64,000 nt of DNA, taken from NCBI GenBank assembly GCA_030248215.1, contig JASANG010001895.1:30343-94342 (forward strand), read 5' to 3'. The notes beneath the pieces are model-generated. The model made no database searches, had not been told where the DNA came from, and was given only the letters and a program-made list of their open reading frames with translations. Position 1 is the stretch's first letter; each line of letters starts with the position of its first letter. This document shows, in pieces, positions 1-11,786 of the stretch. The stretch is from Enoplolaimus lenunculus. Lineage: Eukaryota > Nematoda > Enoplea > Enoplida > Thoracostomopsidae. The position numbers and the translations under genes are program-made.

Positions 1-471
1 GCATAATCAAATATTGGGGAGCCTCAACAGTACCCAATCTGCTCAGTCATTAAAAACCAGCGGATAAAAACATTTATTGCGCAGTTATATTTGCAATAAT
101 CTGAAAAAAAACGCAGAACAAATACTAAACCAAAAAAAATAAACGCGGACAAATTAAGCTTCAAAGATGCATCTGTAACAAGGCTTGTGAATTAAAAAAT
201 AATTTAAGAAATGGTGTCAAAAATATAAAAAGTGTTTATTTTGATGCTGTAGTAGCGTTGTGAAGAACGGCCAAAAGCTGTTATTATAGAGCAGTCTATT
301 GGAACAATAGTCCGCTCATGATCGTAACGTGGGCCAATTCAGTTTTTAAATAGGCTAACCTTTGCAGTCATTTTATCATCAGGTTTTCACCAATCCTGTT
401 TTTGATCTTTAAGCGTATTTAAATTTTCATGTTTTAATGGTAACTTGAATATGAACGCTGTGTTAAAATTG
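1..471. other. AT-rich spacer, nothing recognised
   Basis: No reading frame of note, no RNA gene and no clear repeat family was seen here. Confidence 0.5.
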
Positions 472-619
472 GGCCAATGTTACTTTAAGGGGCGTAACAG
501 TAGCTTAAACGTATTACTAAGCCTAAGCCTAAGAATAAGCAAAAACGTAATGTAGAATCAAAACCTACTCTTTTATTGACCCACCAGAAACCTGGACGCC
601 CCTTGAAGTAACATTGGCC
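472..619. mobile_element. Telomere-repeat TIR element, type B
   Basis: The left end GGCCAATGTTACTTTAAG is mirrored by the right end, whose reverse complement is GGCCAATGTTACTTCAAG. The interior holds a short CCTAAG run followed by a stretch ending in CTCTTTTATTGACCCACCAG. It is about 148 bp. A flanking duplication is not clean (AAATT on both sides). Confidence 0.75.
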
Positions 620-2960
620 AAATTGTTTATAATAATTCATACATAGGACCAGCATAAAAGGTAATACAAATAAGTAAATTAAAGCACATATGTCATGCGC
701 GGATGGTCGAGTGGATAAACCGTTGCGCTTTGCGTTTTAAGGTTGTGGGTTCGCACCTGTCCGTTAACACTTTGCTTTTCATTGGAGATGCAATTTAGGT
801 TGAAATTTTCACTGCAACTGCAAACCGGGTTAAATGGTATACAAATTGTTGATCTTTTGGATAATAATTTACTTTCGGCACTTACTGGAAGCGACTGTGC
901 GATATAGTGAGTCAAAAAGGTTAAATTGTTCAAAACTTAAAACCTGGTAGTGTAATTAATAATCTGAATACATTCGCGACAAACAAATATGCAAAAGATT
1001 TGTGAACCAATGGGTCGGTCTTGCCTATCGAGAGGCTGGGAGAGAGATGGACATAGAGATTGAGAAGTTTGGACTTAGGATTAGGTCTAAACCGGTGTAA
1101 GATGTTTTGCTTCAAACGTTGACGACTGGTGACCTCAGTCACCCTCCAGCAATCGCTCCCGATTAATGTCATGGAAATAGATACACCGTGGACTGCGCGC
1201 AGTTTGGGTTCAAAATAATTTGATGGGATTGTCTGACTACCCCGTCCTCGAGTTTAGCTTTAAAGCAATCTAAATTTTCTTACGAACACAATACTCAAAA
1301 ACATATTAAAAGTTGAAACATATCCATACTTATGCAAAGCGATTGATCCGAGCAAGAAGCAGACATAGTTCTAGTATCGCATTGTAATTGTGGCAAAACA
1401 TTTTTTCGATAATGGATTGGGGGGATAGACCGTTCAGTCTCTCTGGCCACGTGCTTGGAAACAACTAATACTTCCCATTTAGGCAGTTGTTCTCTTTGCA
1501 ATCTTCTTCGAACAGTTGTCACGTTTGGGCAGTTGTCGTTTATGCAATTGTCGCGTTTGGAATCCTTTCGTTTGGGTAATCATCGTGCAGTCATGTTAAA
1601 GAATTCACTCGTATGGCTGTTTTTGGCCCTTTTCTGTTATCCTTCCACCAGCAGTTGTTTGTCCAAAAATATAGAATTGACAAAAAATTTACATATTTGA
1701 GCTTCTCAAGGCGTCCCCTAATCGTATACCGAAATTTGAATTTTTTTAAAAATTCGATTTTTTTTCTATGCCCTCGCAACCAGAAATTAGTCTTTGTTGA
1801 ACAGTTACGTAATTTATGTATCCTTCGATGTAGCTGTTTGACCCCGTCTTCATTACCGCTTCTAGGGGCTGCTTGTTAATTGAGCTATTAAAACTTAAAT
1901 TCCAATTACGATTTTTGTTCCGAAATAAAGATTGAATTCCGATTACGGTTCTGAACTAAAAATTGAATTGGGAAATTCACTTCTCGTTGGAACTCAGATA
2001 AATTGGACGTCCGCATGAGGACCACTTTATTGGCACGCTTTGATGGTATTAAGACCGTTTGTACGAATTTTTGCTAGCCAAACGCAGTGACGCGTTTAGT
2101 GTCGCGTATCCATATTTTTCTTGATATTGCAACCCCATTTTTAAAAAAAATCGCATATAAGCCCCCATCAGAAGTTTCTGGATGTGTCACAAGTCGTCGA
2201 TTTTTGCACTGATAATGAGTCATCCATGTTATACTGTCTACGTTACGGTAACAAATAGTCCACCTACTTGTTTGCAAAGGCTGTGCAAAACAATACTGTT
2301 TTTAGGATATCTGGACGTTGCGGAGTGCATACATAGTGTGTTATGGCGGTAGTTCCTTCGGAGGCAGTAGGGACAATGAGGACACTGTTTGGACACTGTG
2401 TCTGATAATAAGAGTCGCTTCGGACAGCTTTTGTGTAATCGCTTAACAGAGTCCCTTCGGACAGACTTTGTATCATGCAATAAGCGGATTCCCTTCTGAC
2501 AGACTCAGGACAAAACAGCTGTCCTTTCTATAACGTATTGACAAAGTGGCATCTGTGTGTGCGATAATGTAAGAAAGTATACGCCGTTCTAAGGATCTCT
2601 CTATTGTCAGGTGGGTCTAAACAGGGTGTGGGTGACTTTTACATATATAATTTATAAACACGGCAATTTGGTACTTAGGGAGTCGCATGTGGGTACAATT
2701 TTTTTACAGTAGCGTAGATAGAGTGAGGTAAATGACCCATAATATACTTATACTAATGCTTACGGTCATGTTTTTTGCATTAGCTGTAGCATAGAACGAC
2801 TTGGTGTATTGGAAATTTTTACGGAATGCCTGCTTTCGAAATTGTGATGCTTTTTCAATTTTGATTTCAGTTATTGAGCGATCAAAAAACACCCATTATG
2901 AATCATATTATAAATATGGTTTCAAAATTTATAAGGTTACTAATTTTACTTTGATTGTTC
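620..2960. other. Intergenic spacer without recognised gene
   Basis: Only short chance frames are present. A loose repeat built around CCTTCGGACAG lies near 2350-2520. A tRNA-like stretch at 697-766 is listed separately. Confidence 0.45.
697..766 (+). ncRNA. tRNA-like sequence, probably a relic or SINE head
   Basis: An A-box-like GGTCGAGTGG and a B-box-like GGTTCGCACC lie at tRNA spacing, with TTCG where the T-loop should be. The acceptor ends pair poorly, the anticodon stem has mismatches, and B-box A58 is C. This looks like a decayed tRNA or a tRNA-derived SINE head and not a working tRNA. Confidence 0.25.
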
Positions 2961-3120
2961 GGCCAATGTATACAACATGGCCGGAACAGTAGAATAAGCA
3001 TAAGCCTAAGAATAAGGATGCGCCTAGTCCTAAGCCTAAGCAAAAAGTTAGTTTAAAGCTTAAACTGATTCTATTACAGTCCTGCAGAAAAACGATTTGG
3101 CCCTGATATATACGAGGGCC
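2961..3120. mobile_element. Telomere-repeat TIR element, type A
   Basis: It starts GGCCAATGTATACAACATGG and ends in a decayed GGGCC end. The interior has CCTAAGCCTAAG runs and the family core AGTCTAAAGCTTAA-like segment. No clean target duplication remains. Confidence 0.7.
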
Positions 3121-3377
3121 GGTTATGTTGCGTTGTTTCTTTTAATTGTTGAATTGTTCAACTATTTTTGACTTTTGCATCACAATTTCTACTACGCGTA
3201 AACAAGGCTTTGCTCGAAATTTCTCGGCTTGAAATCGGTTTCATACCGATACAATTTCTATTTAGTGCTTAAAATGTAAAACAAGTCCTGTCAACATTGC
3301 TGTAGACTGCCGAATTTCAAACAAGATTGATATTTGAATTAAGTGGAGATATTTGAATAAAAGTTTGATTATTTCAA

Positions 3378-3560
3378 CAAACAATCTGAATTCACACGTA
3401 CGAATTATATCAAATAGCATGAATTCCGTGAGTAATTTTCAGCTGCAAGAAATTTAAAGCTTTTTTGTGACCGAACTTGCACAAGTAAGTTGCACGTGCA
3501 AATTTTTATTGCGAAAACGAACGTGCGAATACAGATTTAGGCACTGATGCACGTCAGGCG
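3378..3560. mobile_element. Fragment of the AGCCCCATTC-ended MITE
   Basis: This stretch, with GCATGAATTCCGTGAG and TGTGACCGAACTTGCAC, matches the interior of the complete 296-bp element at 52492-52787. The outer ends are eroded. Confidence 0.5.
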
Positions 3561-4570
3561 AAATACCCAAGCTCATCTGTCGAGTCCATGAAGCTTTGAT
3601 CCGTAAAGATTATTTAGTGTGGTCTTATACTTGTCACTCGCCAACGCACATCACCGTAGTTGTATATTTCTGACAAAGTTCAGCAACGGAGAATATAATT
3701 TTTGCTGAATTTTATCAGAAAGATACAATGCTTTTTTTTCGCTGAATTCTTGCAAATTAAGCCGTTTTCTATAATATCCGCAAGTGCAGTACATTTTGCA
3801 ATAAATTCTGTTTTTTCAGTCATTTGCATACGACTGCAAGCGATTGTTGAAAATTCTAATCACTCGAGCAATATTGAAAGCAAAAAATTGACAAAACGTT
3901 ATCTTCATCATCATCATTATTATTTTTAAGTGGAAATTGTCTTTAAAGTTTAGCTGAAAAATATGTAAAAGAATAAATGGAAATAATTTTTGAGTAATTA
4001 TTATTCAGAAAATTGTTACATTTTCTTACAGAGGACACTTGCAGAAATAACAAGGATAATTTTGCTGTTCGCAGCGATGAAATTCGTATTTAAAAGCGAA
4101 CAGAAATAAGGCGTTTTTAGAATTTAAAATTTTACACGAAATTTCTAATATTTGTTTTGTTTGCCGTCGTAATTTAAACCTCATAGTATTTTCAAAAATA
4201 CGCATATTGGAATATTTGACAGTCTAAGCCTTGTAGTTCCACTGTCATGCATCGTTCATTTGAAACAGTTCATCAGTTGTACCATTTCCTTTAGTAGAAG
4301 GATGTTAATAGAATGTTATTCCATTAATATAGAACACTCGGACATATGACGTTTTAGTCTTTAACGCTTGCCGCCTTTGCCCGTATTCTCAAATAAGTGT
4401 ATCAGCTATGACTAGTTGGTGATAGGTGTTGTAACTTTCAAACCAGCTAATGTTGAAGCTCAAAATACAGCACATTTTTAGCATTTGATTTGCTCTACTT
4501 CTGTACTTGTTTTGATTTCAACAACTGCCATAGTTAGTGTGTTTGAAAACCATTATTATTAACTGATGAT
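3561..4570. other. Spacer, no gene seen
   Basis: This is AT-rich sequence. Near 4386-4440 there is a fragment of a dispersed repeat with CTCAAATAAGTG and GGTGATAGGTG (family F, best preserved at 52248-52470). Confidence 0.4.
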
Positions 4571-4865
4571 ACTGTAGTAACTTAAATAAAAAGGGATGGT
4601 AAAAAGATAGGAGTTCCCGTTTTGAGTCTTAATCAATAAGAGCCCGTATCCATAATAAGAGTCCAAAAGCGGGTAGAGTCCCTAAACTTTAATTAGAGTA
4701 CATAAATATCAATTATCACTACATACTTAAGTTTTGAATTTACATTCCTAATTATAACCTTGCATTATTAGTCAAATTTTTCATACAAGACAAATAAACA
4801 GGGGGTACCCTCTAAAGACGCCAAATAAACATCAGCCCCCCCCCTCTTATTCGGGTACCTACAGT
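4571..4865. mobile_element. Family C MITE (TGTAGTGACCCGAATAAG ends), decayed
   Basis: The left end TGTAGTAACTTAAATAA and the right end CTTATTCGGGTACCTACA are inverted. The interior shares GAGTCTTAATCAATAAGAG and the GTCCGTA-type blocks of the family. Compare 39670-40100 and 46245-46688. Confidence 0.65.
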
Positions 4866-4921
4866 AGTTGATATACACGTTTTTTAAAGCTTGTGCTTTT
4901 ATCAACGTTGATAGATATGAA

Positions 4922-5073
4922 GGCCTATGTAAAGCTTTAGGCTAATTTTTTGCTTTGCTTAGGCTTAGGCTGAGACTTAGGAATATGCTGATTGTTACGT
5001 TTAGGGTTAGGCTTAGGCTTAGACTTAGGAATATGCTTATAATACTGTTTTACCCATGTTCTTTACATTGACC
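4922..5073. mobile_element. Telomere-repeat TIR element, type A
   Basis: Ends GGCCTATGTAAAG and CTTTACATTGACC flank several TTAGGC units. Flanks GATATGAA and GATATAAA match at 7 of 8 bases and read as an 8-bp target duplication. It sits about 300 bp upstream of the collagen start. Confidence 0.75.
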
Positions 5074-5373
5074 GATATAAACAGGGCGGTACAGTTTTTA
5101 ATATATAGCAGAGAGAATCAGCTATATTCTAATCTGTGAATACCTTTTTATCACAACTAAGAATCGCCAGTAATGTTGTTGGAAACGTAATAAACCGAAA
5201 CAAAGAAATATTAATTTGGAAAAGTATGCGAGCTTAAACCTATTTTTCGCGACAATAATTCCGGTTTTTGGAAAATATATATTGTTTTAAAACATCCAAA
5301 ATTGTTTTAGATGTTTTAAAAAACATAACAAAATTGAAACATAAATAGAAACATTGTATTTCGTTGAGTTTAA

Positions 5374-8300
5374 ATGAACGTTCAAATTGTGTCTGGATTC
5401 GCTGCAGTATGCAGTATCGCTTCGATTATGGCTTGTTTGATCGCGCTGCCTATGGTATACCGCAAAGCGATTTTGATTCGAAAAGATTTACGCGAAGGAA
5501 TGGCACAATTTAAGGTACCAAATTATTAATAAAATATTTTTGTCAAAATTATACTTTATAAGTTTGTGCGTTTTGTGGTTTTCTATTCTGTCTTTAAGCG
5601 TATTACACAAAAATCTCATAAATATATATCAGCGTTGAACGGGAATTTGTGTTCTGGCCTGAATTCCTGCAAAAATTCAATTCCTGTTCCTGTTTCTGCA
5701 TTTAAAGACGCATGAAACAGAATTTTTACGGTTTTGTGGCAAATCATTCATAATCATTTAGTGGCAATTTTGTCTTCAAAAATTATTATATCAACATGAG
5801 TGTTTTTGCAATATACCTTGAAAACTGTTTTGATATGTTTTCGCAAATTCGCAAAATTTGATGATGAAATAGCGTGAAAATTCGCTTAAGTCATTTTTGG
5901 CAAGTTTTCTAAAAGTCTGACTGTAATTCGGTGATGAAAATTATTTCAAATTTAGGTTCCTGTTCCTGTTCCGGTTCCAGCAAAGAAATTCACTTGTAAA
6001 CTTGTTTTTTCAATCGTATACTCCTTCTAAACTTGTTTTACCACCTTTAGAAGGTTGAGCCGTCTTAAGGCTTGTATGTTTTTCTTACAACAAAATCTAC
6101 GTGCTGACATAAGTAATTGGCATACTCTTGTAATGAGACAAAACGTTTCGAGATATGCAGGTGTAAAATATTTCTATAAAGGAGCGGAACATTCTCCTAA
6201 GAGTGATTTTCATTGGGTACAGACTCACCAACTGCGTCTAAATATGTATTACAGGAGTTGTCAGACGAAGCGTGGAATGACGTCATTGCATTACGTATGG
6301 GACTTCCTAACTCCGGACGATTCGCTAGACAGACTTACGGGGGAGGCGGCGGGGGACGTGGGGGCGGATATTCCGGTGGGGGAGGCGGTGGTGGGGGTGG
6401 CTATAACGGAGGGGGAGGAGGAGGTGGTGGAGGTGGCGGAGGTGGCGGAGGCGGAGGAGATGGCGGGCCAGATCGTCCCCCATGTAGTGAGTTTTCTTTA
6501 AATAACGATCGGCAAGTTGAAATGTATGCAGCACCTATCACCAGTTAGTGATTAGTCTTGAGTACTTTCAAATTTTATGAAATTTATGTTGAATATTCGT
6601 AGGCGGAAGCGCGAGTGTCGTATTTCGTGTTCTTAGCAGCTGTGGAATGCTTCGTTAAAAATATAACTTATTTCAAAACCTATGCATGGTTTGCTGTATG
6701 AGTTCAAGGTATATACCTTTAATTTAAACAAAAACTATACAATCGAATTCGAACGAGATCGCCTAGATTGCAGGATGCAAATGGATAGCAGAAATAGCGG
6801 AAAAACAGAAAACAGGTATTGAAGTATAAGAGTTTCCAAGTTGGTGGTTGAGTATAAAATTAGCGAATTTCAAGTATTTGCAATAACGAAAACGCAAACA
6901 GACGTCGATTTTTGCCGGAAACGGATATTGGGTTTACACTATGATACTTTGTGTTTTCAGCCTGCGACGCAGACAACACATGTCCGCCTGGACCACCTGG
7001 ACCACCTGGACTTCCGGGTAAGAAAGTAGAGGAACAGTTCATTTTTGATCTTTATTTACATTAAACAGGTGCTATTGATTTTGTGAAATAATACATTTAA
7101 TTTTTTGGCCCATGTAAAGATCAGGGGCGGAACGTTTTTCTGTAGGACTAGAAAAGAGTAACCCCAAGCTTTAGACAATTTTTTGCTTGGTTTAGGCTTA
7201 CGCTTTGGAATATGCTCGTTCTTACGCTTAGGTTTAGGCTTAGGCTTAGACTTAGGCTTAGGAATATGCTTATAATACTGTTCCGCCCCTGTGCTTTACA
7301 TTAGCCAATTTTTTAAAAACGCAGTCATGTTGTTTTTGTTGTACTGAATTCAGAATTGTTGGTAAAACATGACAAAATATTAACCCTTTTCCCCATAGAG
7401 TATACTGCGAGCAACTAAACTGCAAGCTGTGCACATGCAAAAAAATCCACACTGCTGCGTTTGACAATCTATACACGTATGTGTGGTAAAAAATCTCCAC
7501 AAGGCGTCAGCTTAGTTACTTTCAATGTTCAAGATCCAAACCAAGAAAAACTAGAGTTACAGTAGCGAAAAAAAGTGCTTCGAAACAACATTTTAACAGT
7601 ACCATATTAATGTTGGTAGCCTGTCCTATATTTCGGTTAAACCACTGTTATTAATGTTTCAGGTGAAGACGGTGATCCTGGTCAAGATGGTTTACCAGGT
7701 GAAGATGGAAAAGAAGGCGAAGGCAGTGCACCACCGGAACACGAATATGGGAAGCCGTGTCGGAAATGTCCCCCTGGACCACGCGGTGGATCTGGTTTGC
7801 CTGGCCCACCAGGAGCAGTGGTATATAATTCTTCCTTCTAAGTTCAAATTTAAATTTTTTCAGCTTAAAAACGTAATTTGTAATAAGTCAGTATTGAAAT
7901 ACAGTGTCAAAGAGGAATTATGCCCGCTGTTTTTATTGCTAGCTAATTCGAAGGCTTAGGTTTATAAGCTTAAGTTTATAAGCTTAAGCTTAGGCTTATA
8001 AGATTAGGCTTATCAACCTAAGCTTATAAGCTTAGGCTTATAAAATTAGATTTATAAACCTAAGCTTATAAGTTTAGGCTACCGATTAGGAATTAAATCA
8101 ACACAAAGTTTAACATCAAAATAGTTAATTTAGGCGTATTTCATTATGTATTTTTTACATTAATTTTTGACATTTTGTGTTGATTTAGTTTCAAATCGGA
8201 TAGTTGTTTTTTATAATGAAAATATGCAAACTTTAGATTTTAAGAATTAATTCGCATATTTTGTTTTCCAGGGTCCCCCAGGGAGGCCAGGCGCTCCAGG

Positions 8301-10097
8301 TCTTGACGGTAGCCCTGGCAATCCTGGATCTGACGGCCCGCCAGGACCTATTGGAAATCCTGGTAAGAATACAATTACGATGGTGTTTAAAAGCGTTTGT
8401 ATTAATGCATAATACGGGATTTCTTTAAGAATCATTAAATTATCAGTATTAATAAAAGCTTTTCGAAATTTTTTTCGTATTTTATTCAATTTACGGTGTT
8501 GTGTAACAATGCAATAATGGTAGAACTATATTAATGTTGTCCAATGTTACTCTGTGGATCATCCCGCTGTTCCAAGGATCACAGAAATGAAACAGTAAAT
8601 GGAATCAGTTCTGCTGCGTGCTTAGGTTTTGCAGAAAGGTGAAACAGCGGGGATAGACAAGACTGTCGGGACTGCAGGAGGACAGCTATGACAGTAGGAC
8701 AGCCGGGGGTCGGTATAGCGGAGACAATTTGTGTAACTTGTGCATTTTCTCGACAATGAGTTTAGTGAAAAAGTTCCCGTAAGCCTGAGCTTCAGCCTAA
8801 GATTTTATACATATATAAATGCTTTCTTGTCATGAGCGTAGGTAGAAGTTCGGAATAGATGGATACGTTCCATAAATAATTCGAAAGGGATTTCTTGTGT
8901 TGAAATGTGAAACCGTATCTAAAAACGCCAGTAGAAAAATGTCAAAAAGGGTATGACACCTGAAACCCCCCCTGGCTACGCCCCTGTGTATTGTGCATAA
9001 ACAGTATATATAAACCAGAAGTGTTTTGCAGCGCTCGTTTACCTATTATGCACTGTTGCTTGTTGTAGTCCCAGGATCGTGAGACGGCCCTCAGCGTAAC
9101 ATGGGTCTTAATATTTACTGACATTAAAATTTGAGGCATTTTCCTTTTTAGGTCAATCCGGAACGCCTGGACCTAAAGGACGACCTGGCCAAAATGGTAA
9201 ACGTGGCGAAAAAGGAAAACGAGGCAAACAAGGTAACTGTATTATCTAAGATTTCAGTTTTATTCAGATTACGTTTAGCTTGTGAATATGATATATTTAG
9301 CAAAAATATTTGATATATTGCAAAGTATATAAAACACTTGTAATCATGTGAAAAATGTTACAAAATGTTCACGGATTTCAGTAAAATATTAGTGTAATTT
9401 TTGCAACAGCAACGATCAATATATATATATTTTTCAAATGACACTCGAACAATATTGTAAGGAGAAACAGTGATGAAAACTTATTAATATCATTTTAAGT
9501 GGAAATTATCTGAAAATTGGCTAAAATTATTCAATGTAAGCGAATATTTTTTGAGTAATTATAATCTGCTGGCGGAAATTTTTTTGTATTTCAGGACCCC
9601 AAGGTCCCCGCGGCCAAGCAGGCACGCCAGGCAAACCAGGTCGCCGAGGTTTGCCAGGGTTACCTGGCAACGTCGGAGAGCCTGGCCCTGACGGGCTGCC
9701 AGGGAATCCCGGGAAACCCGGACCACAAGGCCAAGTTGGCCTCCCAGGGCATCCTGGTAAAGACGGCCAGTATTGTTCGTGCCCTCCACGTGGGTCAAAA
9801 CCTGGTTCCTACCCTAGTCCATCAGCTGGCGGAAACGGATACGAACCTGAAGTTGATACAAGCTATCCAGCTCCAAGTCCATATCCAGATCCAGGACCGG
9901 CCCCTCCAGATCCAGTTTATCCCCCGGAACCTACTTACCGAGGAAATCAAGGTGGAGGTAGTCCGTACGGCGTCCAAGGTGGTAGTTTTGGAGTTCGGCC
10001 GTATTTCAATCGTCGATCATCTGGTCGTCGCCGCTCGAGGACTGATCCCCGTACTTCACGGTTTCGCGCACTGGAGTCACATTGGAAAACCGATTAA
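5374..10097 (+). CDS. Nematode cuticle collagen (7 exons)
   Basis: This is an extracellular structural collagen of the cuticle. Exons 5374-5514, 6255-6486, 6961-7017, 7663-7820, 8272-8362, 9152-9232 and 9595-10097 join in frame into 420 residues. All introns are GT-AG, and three of them split a glycine codon of the triple helix. Residues 1-47 form the Col_cuticle_N type N-terminus: a hydrophobic segment at about 9-29 (anchor or signal), then a basic stretch. DEAW follows in exon 2, and RFAR at about 69 fits the RxxR processing site of these proteins. A polyglycine block fills roughly 75-115. Cysteine clusters (CTCDADNTC; CRKC; CSC at 314-316) frame two Gly-X-Y blocks at about 133-163 and 180-311. 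A Pro/Tyr-rich then basic tail ends at Asp420. Family assignment is secure; the exact gene is not known. The six introns and the long polyGly are unusual for this family. Confidence 0.93.
7107..7306. mobile_element. Telomere-repeat TIR element, type A, in collagen intron 3
   Basis: Left end GGCCCATGTAAAGATCAG and right end CTTTACATTAGCC surround a TTAGGC-rich core. An exact 8-bp direct repeat AATTTTTT flanks it on both sides, which marks it as an inserted element. Confidence 0.85.
7379..7502. repeat. Fragment of tRNA-derived SINE, 5' module
   Basis: ATAGAGTATACTGCGAGCAA and AAAATCTCCACAAGGCGT match the first part of the SINE copies near 43130-43392. The tRNA-like part is missing here. Confidence 0.5.
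7955..8085. repeat. Palindromic TTAGGC/AAGCTTATAAGCTT array in collagen intron 4
   Basis: Units such as TTAGGCTTATAAG alternate with their reverse complement CTTATAAGCCTAA for about 130 bp. No GGCC ends are visible, so this is not an ordinary copy of the telomere-repeat elements. Confidence 0.65.
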
Positions 10098-10228
10098 TTA
10101 ATGAATTTTCGTTAATTTTAGCAGTTTTAGTGCTAATTTGTTGCTTGAAAATTGCTGAATATAGTTTTAAATAGATAGAGCTCAAATGTTGATTCCATCC
10201 TTTTAAGTCAAATACGCGAGTTTACGAA

Positions 10229-10234
10229 AATAAA
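10229..10234 (+). promoter_or_regulatory. Candidate poly(A) signal of the collagen gene
   Basis: AATAAA lies 131 bp after the collagen stop codon. It is the first canonical hexamer downstream, and its position is reasonable for a 3' UTR. Confidence 0.45.
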
Positions 10235-10593
10235 CACTGCCCATTTCTTTGCATGACAAGGTGTTTATTTCGTAATGAATTAAAAACAAATTTAAACCAA
10301 GAGAGTATTCTATAGTTTAAGTTTTTCGCTTCACAATTTATAAGTGAAATTTCATTTTGGAAATGTACTCAAAACGAGAGAATTGCAAAAATATTACGAT
10401 GGTCCCACATATTTTCAACCATTTAAATATTGGAAATAAAAGCGATTGCATTTCGAGGTACAGAGTCGAAAGCGGTTTAATTGTTCAGCGAATGTTTACA
10501 GTTTCAAGAATTGAATACTGACATCAATTACAGAAACATTAAAACGTAGACTTTCTTAGAAATACATTTTGTTAGTTGAATTTTTCGGACGAT

Positions 10594-10803
10594 GGCCCAT
10601 GTAAAGATCAGGGGCGGAACGTTTTTCTGCGGAGCTACAAAAGAGTAAGCTTAAGCTGTACACTAATTTTTTTGCTTGGCTTAGACTTTTAGGCTAAGGC
10701 TTAGGCTTAGGAATATTCTCATTTATACGCTTAGGCTCAGGTTTAGGCTTAGGCTTACGAATACGCTTATAATACTGGTCCGCCCCTGTTCTTTACATTG
10801 GCC
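10594..10803. mobile_element. Telomere-repeat TIR element, type A
   Basis: Starts GGCCCATGTAAAGATCAG and ends CTTTACATTGGCC, with TTAGGC runs inside. Flanks CGGACGAT and CTGACGAT match at 7 of 8 bases (8-bp target duplication). Confidence 0.8.
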
Positions 10804-10898
10804 CTGACGATAAATAACCTGTGTGGAACCGCTAATTTTTCAGAACGCCATTTGAGTAGATTCATTAAGCAATGACTGTGGTTTTTGTTTATGAAATA

Positions 10899-11298
10899 GG
10901 CCCATGTAGACTTAGAGGTGAACCGTTTATACGGCCCATGTATAGAACAGGGCCGGAACAGTAGTACAAGCATATTCCTAAGCCTAAGTTTAAGCCTAAG
11001 CCTAAACGTATGGATGAGCCTATTCCTAAGCCTAAGCCTAAGCAAAAAAATCAGTCTAAAGGTTAAACTGACTCTATTAAAGTTCCTCCGGGAAACGATC
11101 CGGCCCTGTTCTATACATGGGCTGTTTTTACTTGGGACTGCTATGGAATTAGCTCATTCTTTATACTTTAATTTTCCGACCAGGCTATGGCTTACGCTTT
11201 ACTTAGGTATTGGCTTATCCTTACGCCTAAGACTAGGTATAGGCTTAAGATTATAAATACGCTTCACTACTGTTACGGTACTGATTTTAATATTCGCC
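10899..11298. mobile_element. Telomere-repeat TIR element, type A, split by another copy
   Basis: The left part GGCCCATGTAGACTTAGAGG runs to 10932. It resumes after 11123 with TTGGGACTGCTATGGAATTA, which is the next segment of the family consensus. A TTAGGC-rich right part ends in a worn GCC end near 11298. The gap is exactly filled by the element at 10933-11123. Confidence 0.7.
10933..11123. mobile_element. Telomere-repeat TIR element, type A, nested
   Basis: Ends GGCCCATGTATAGAACAG and CTGTTCTATACATGGGCT. Flanks GTTTATAC and GTTTTTAC (7 of 8 match) are the 8-bp duplication made within the older copy at 10899-11298. The interior is CCTAAG repeats plus the AGTCTAAAG core. Confidence 0.8.
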
Positions 11299-11786
11299 GT
11301 GAAACGGATACGGTTCGTTTCGACTGGAGATAACCGTCACTGCGTTGTCCTCCTAAATGACAAAATTGATTGTCGTTCAATGCACACGATTGAGCAGATG
11401 CTTACTTGACAGTTGTGCGAATATCGCATGTAGTTCGTGGTCCGTATTAGCAATTAGGCCCTGTCAACTCTGCCTATAAGGACAAACCTGAGCTAAAGCC
11501 TACGCTTATAAAAACACAAACTTATGATTAATCGAAAGCCATTACTACTAAGCCTAAATCTAAGCCTTCCCGCCGTTATATCGTCCGGTCTCATGTCTCT
11601 CAGTGTGCAGGGCCCAATAGCCAATATGGACTCGCTTCATTATCTAATTTTTTTTGTTGAGATCCGTATTCTGCGCATATCGTAAGATTTCGCTTCTTGA
11701 TTACCTAACTATAAATCTTCTTTCATCTGTCCGGTCTCTTGATTTTGGTCATTCTAAAATGTAAACAATAAAGTTGTTAAAACAGT
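11299..11786. other. Spacer with stray telomere-like units
   Basis: No gene seen. Around 11470-11570 there are short CCTAAG/CCTAAA runs without recognisable GGCC ends, probably a decayed element. Confidence 0.4.

Noticed and set aside
697-766. A working tRNA gene
   Set aside because: A- and B-box-like sequences exist, but acceptor and anticodon stems do not pair.
6055-6534. Alternative frames overlapping collagen exon 2
   Set aside because: They cross the splice acceptor at 6255 and the donor at 6487 and lack collagen features; only the polyGly frame joins in phase with the neighbours.
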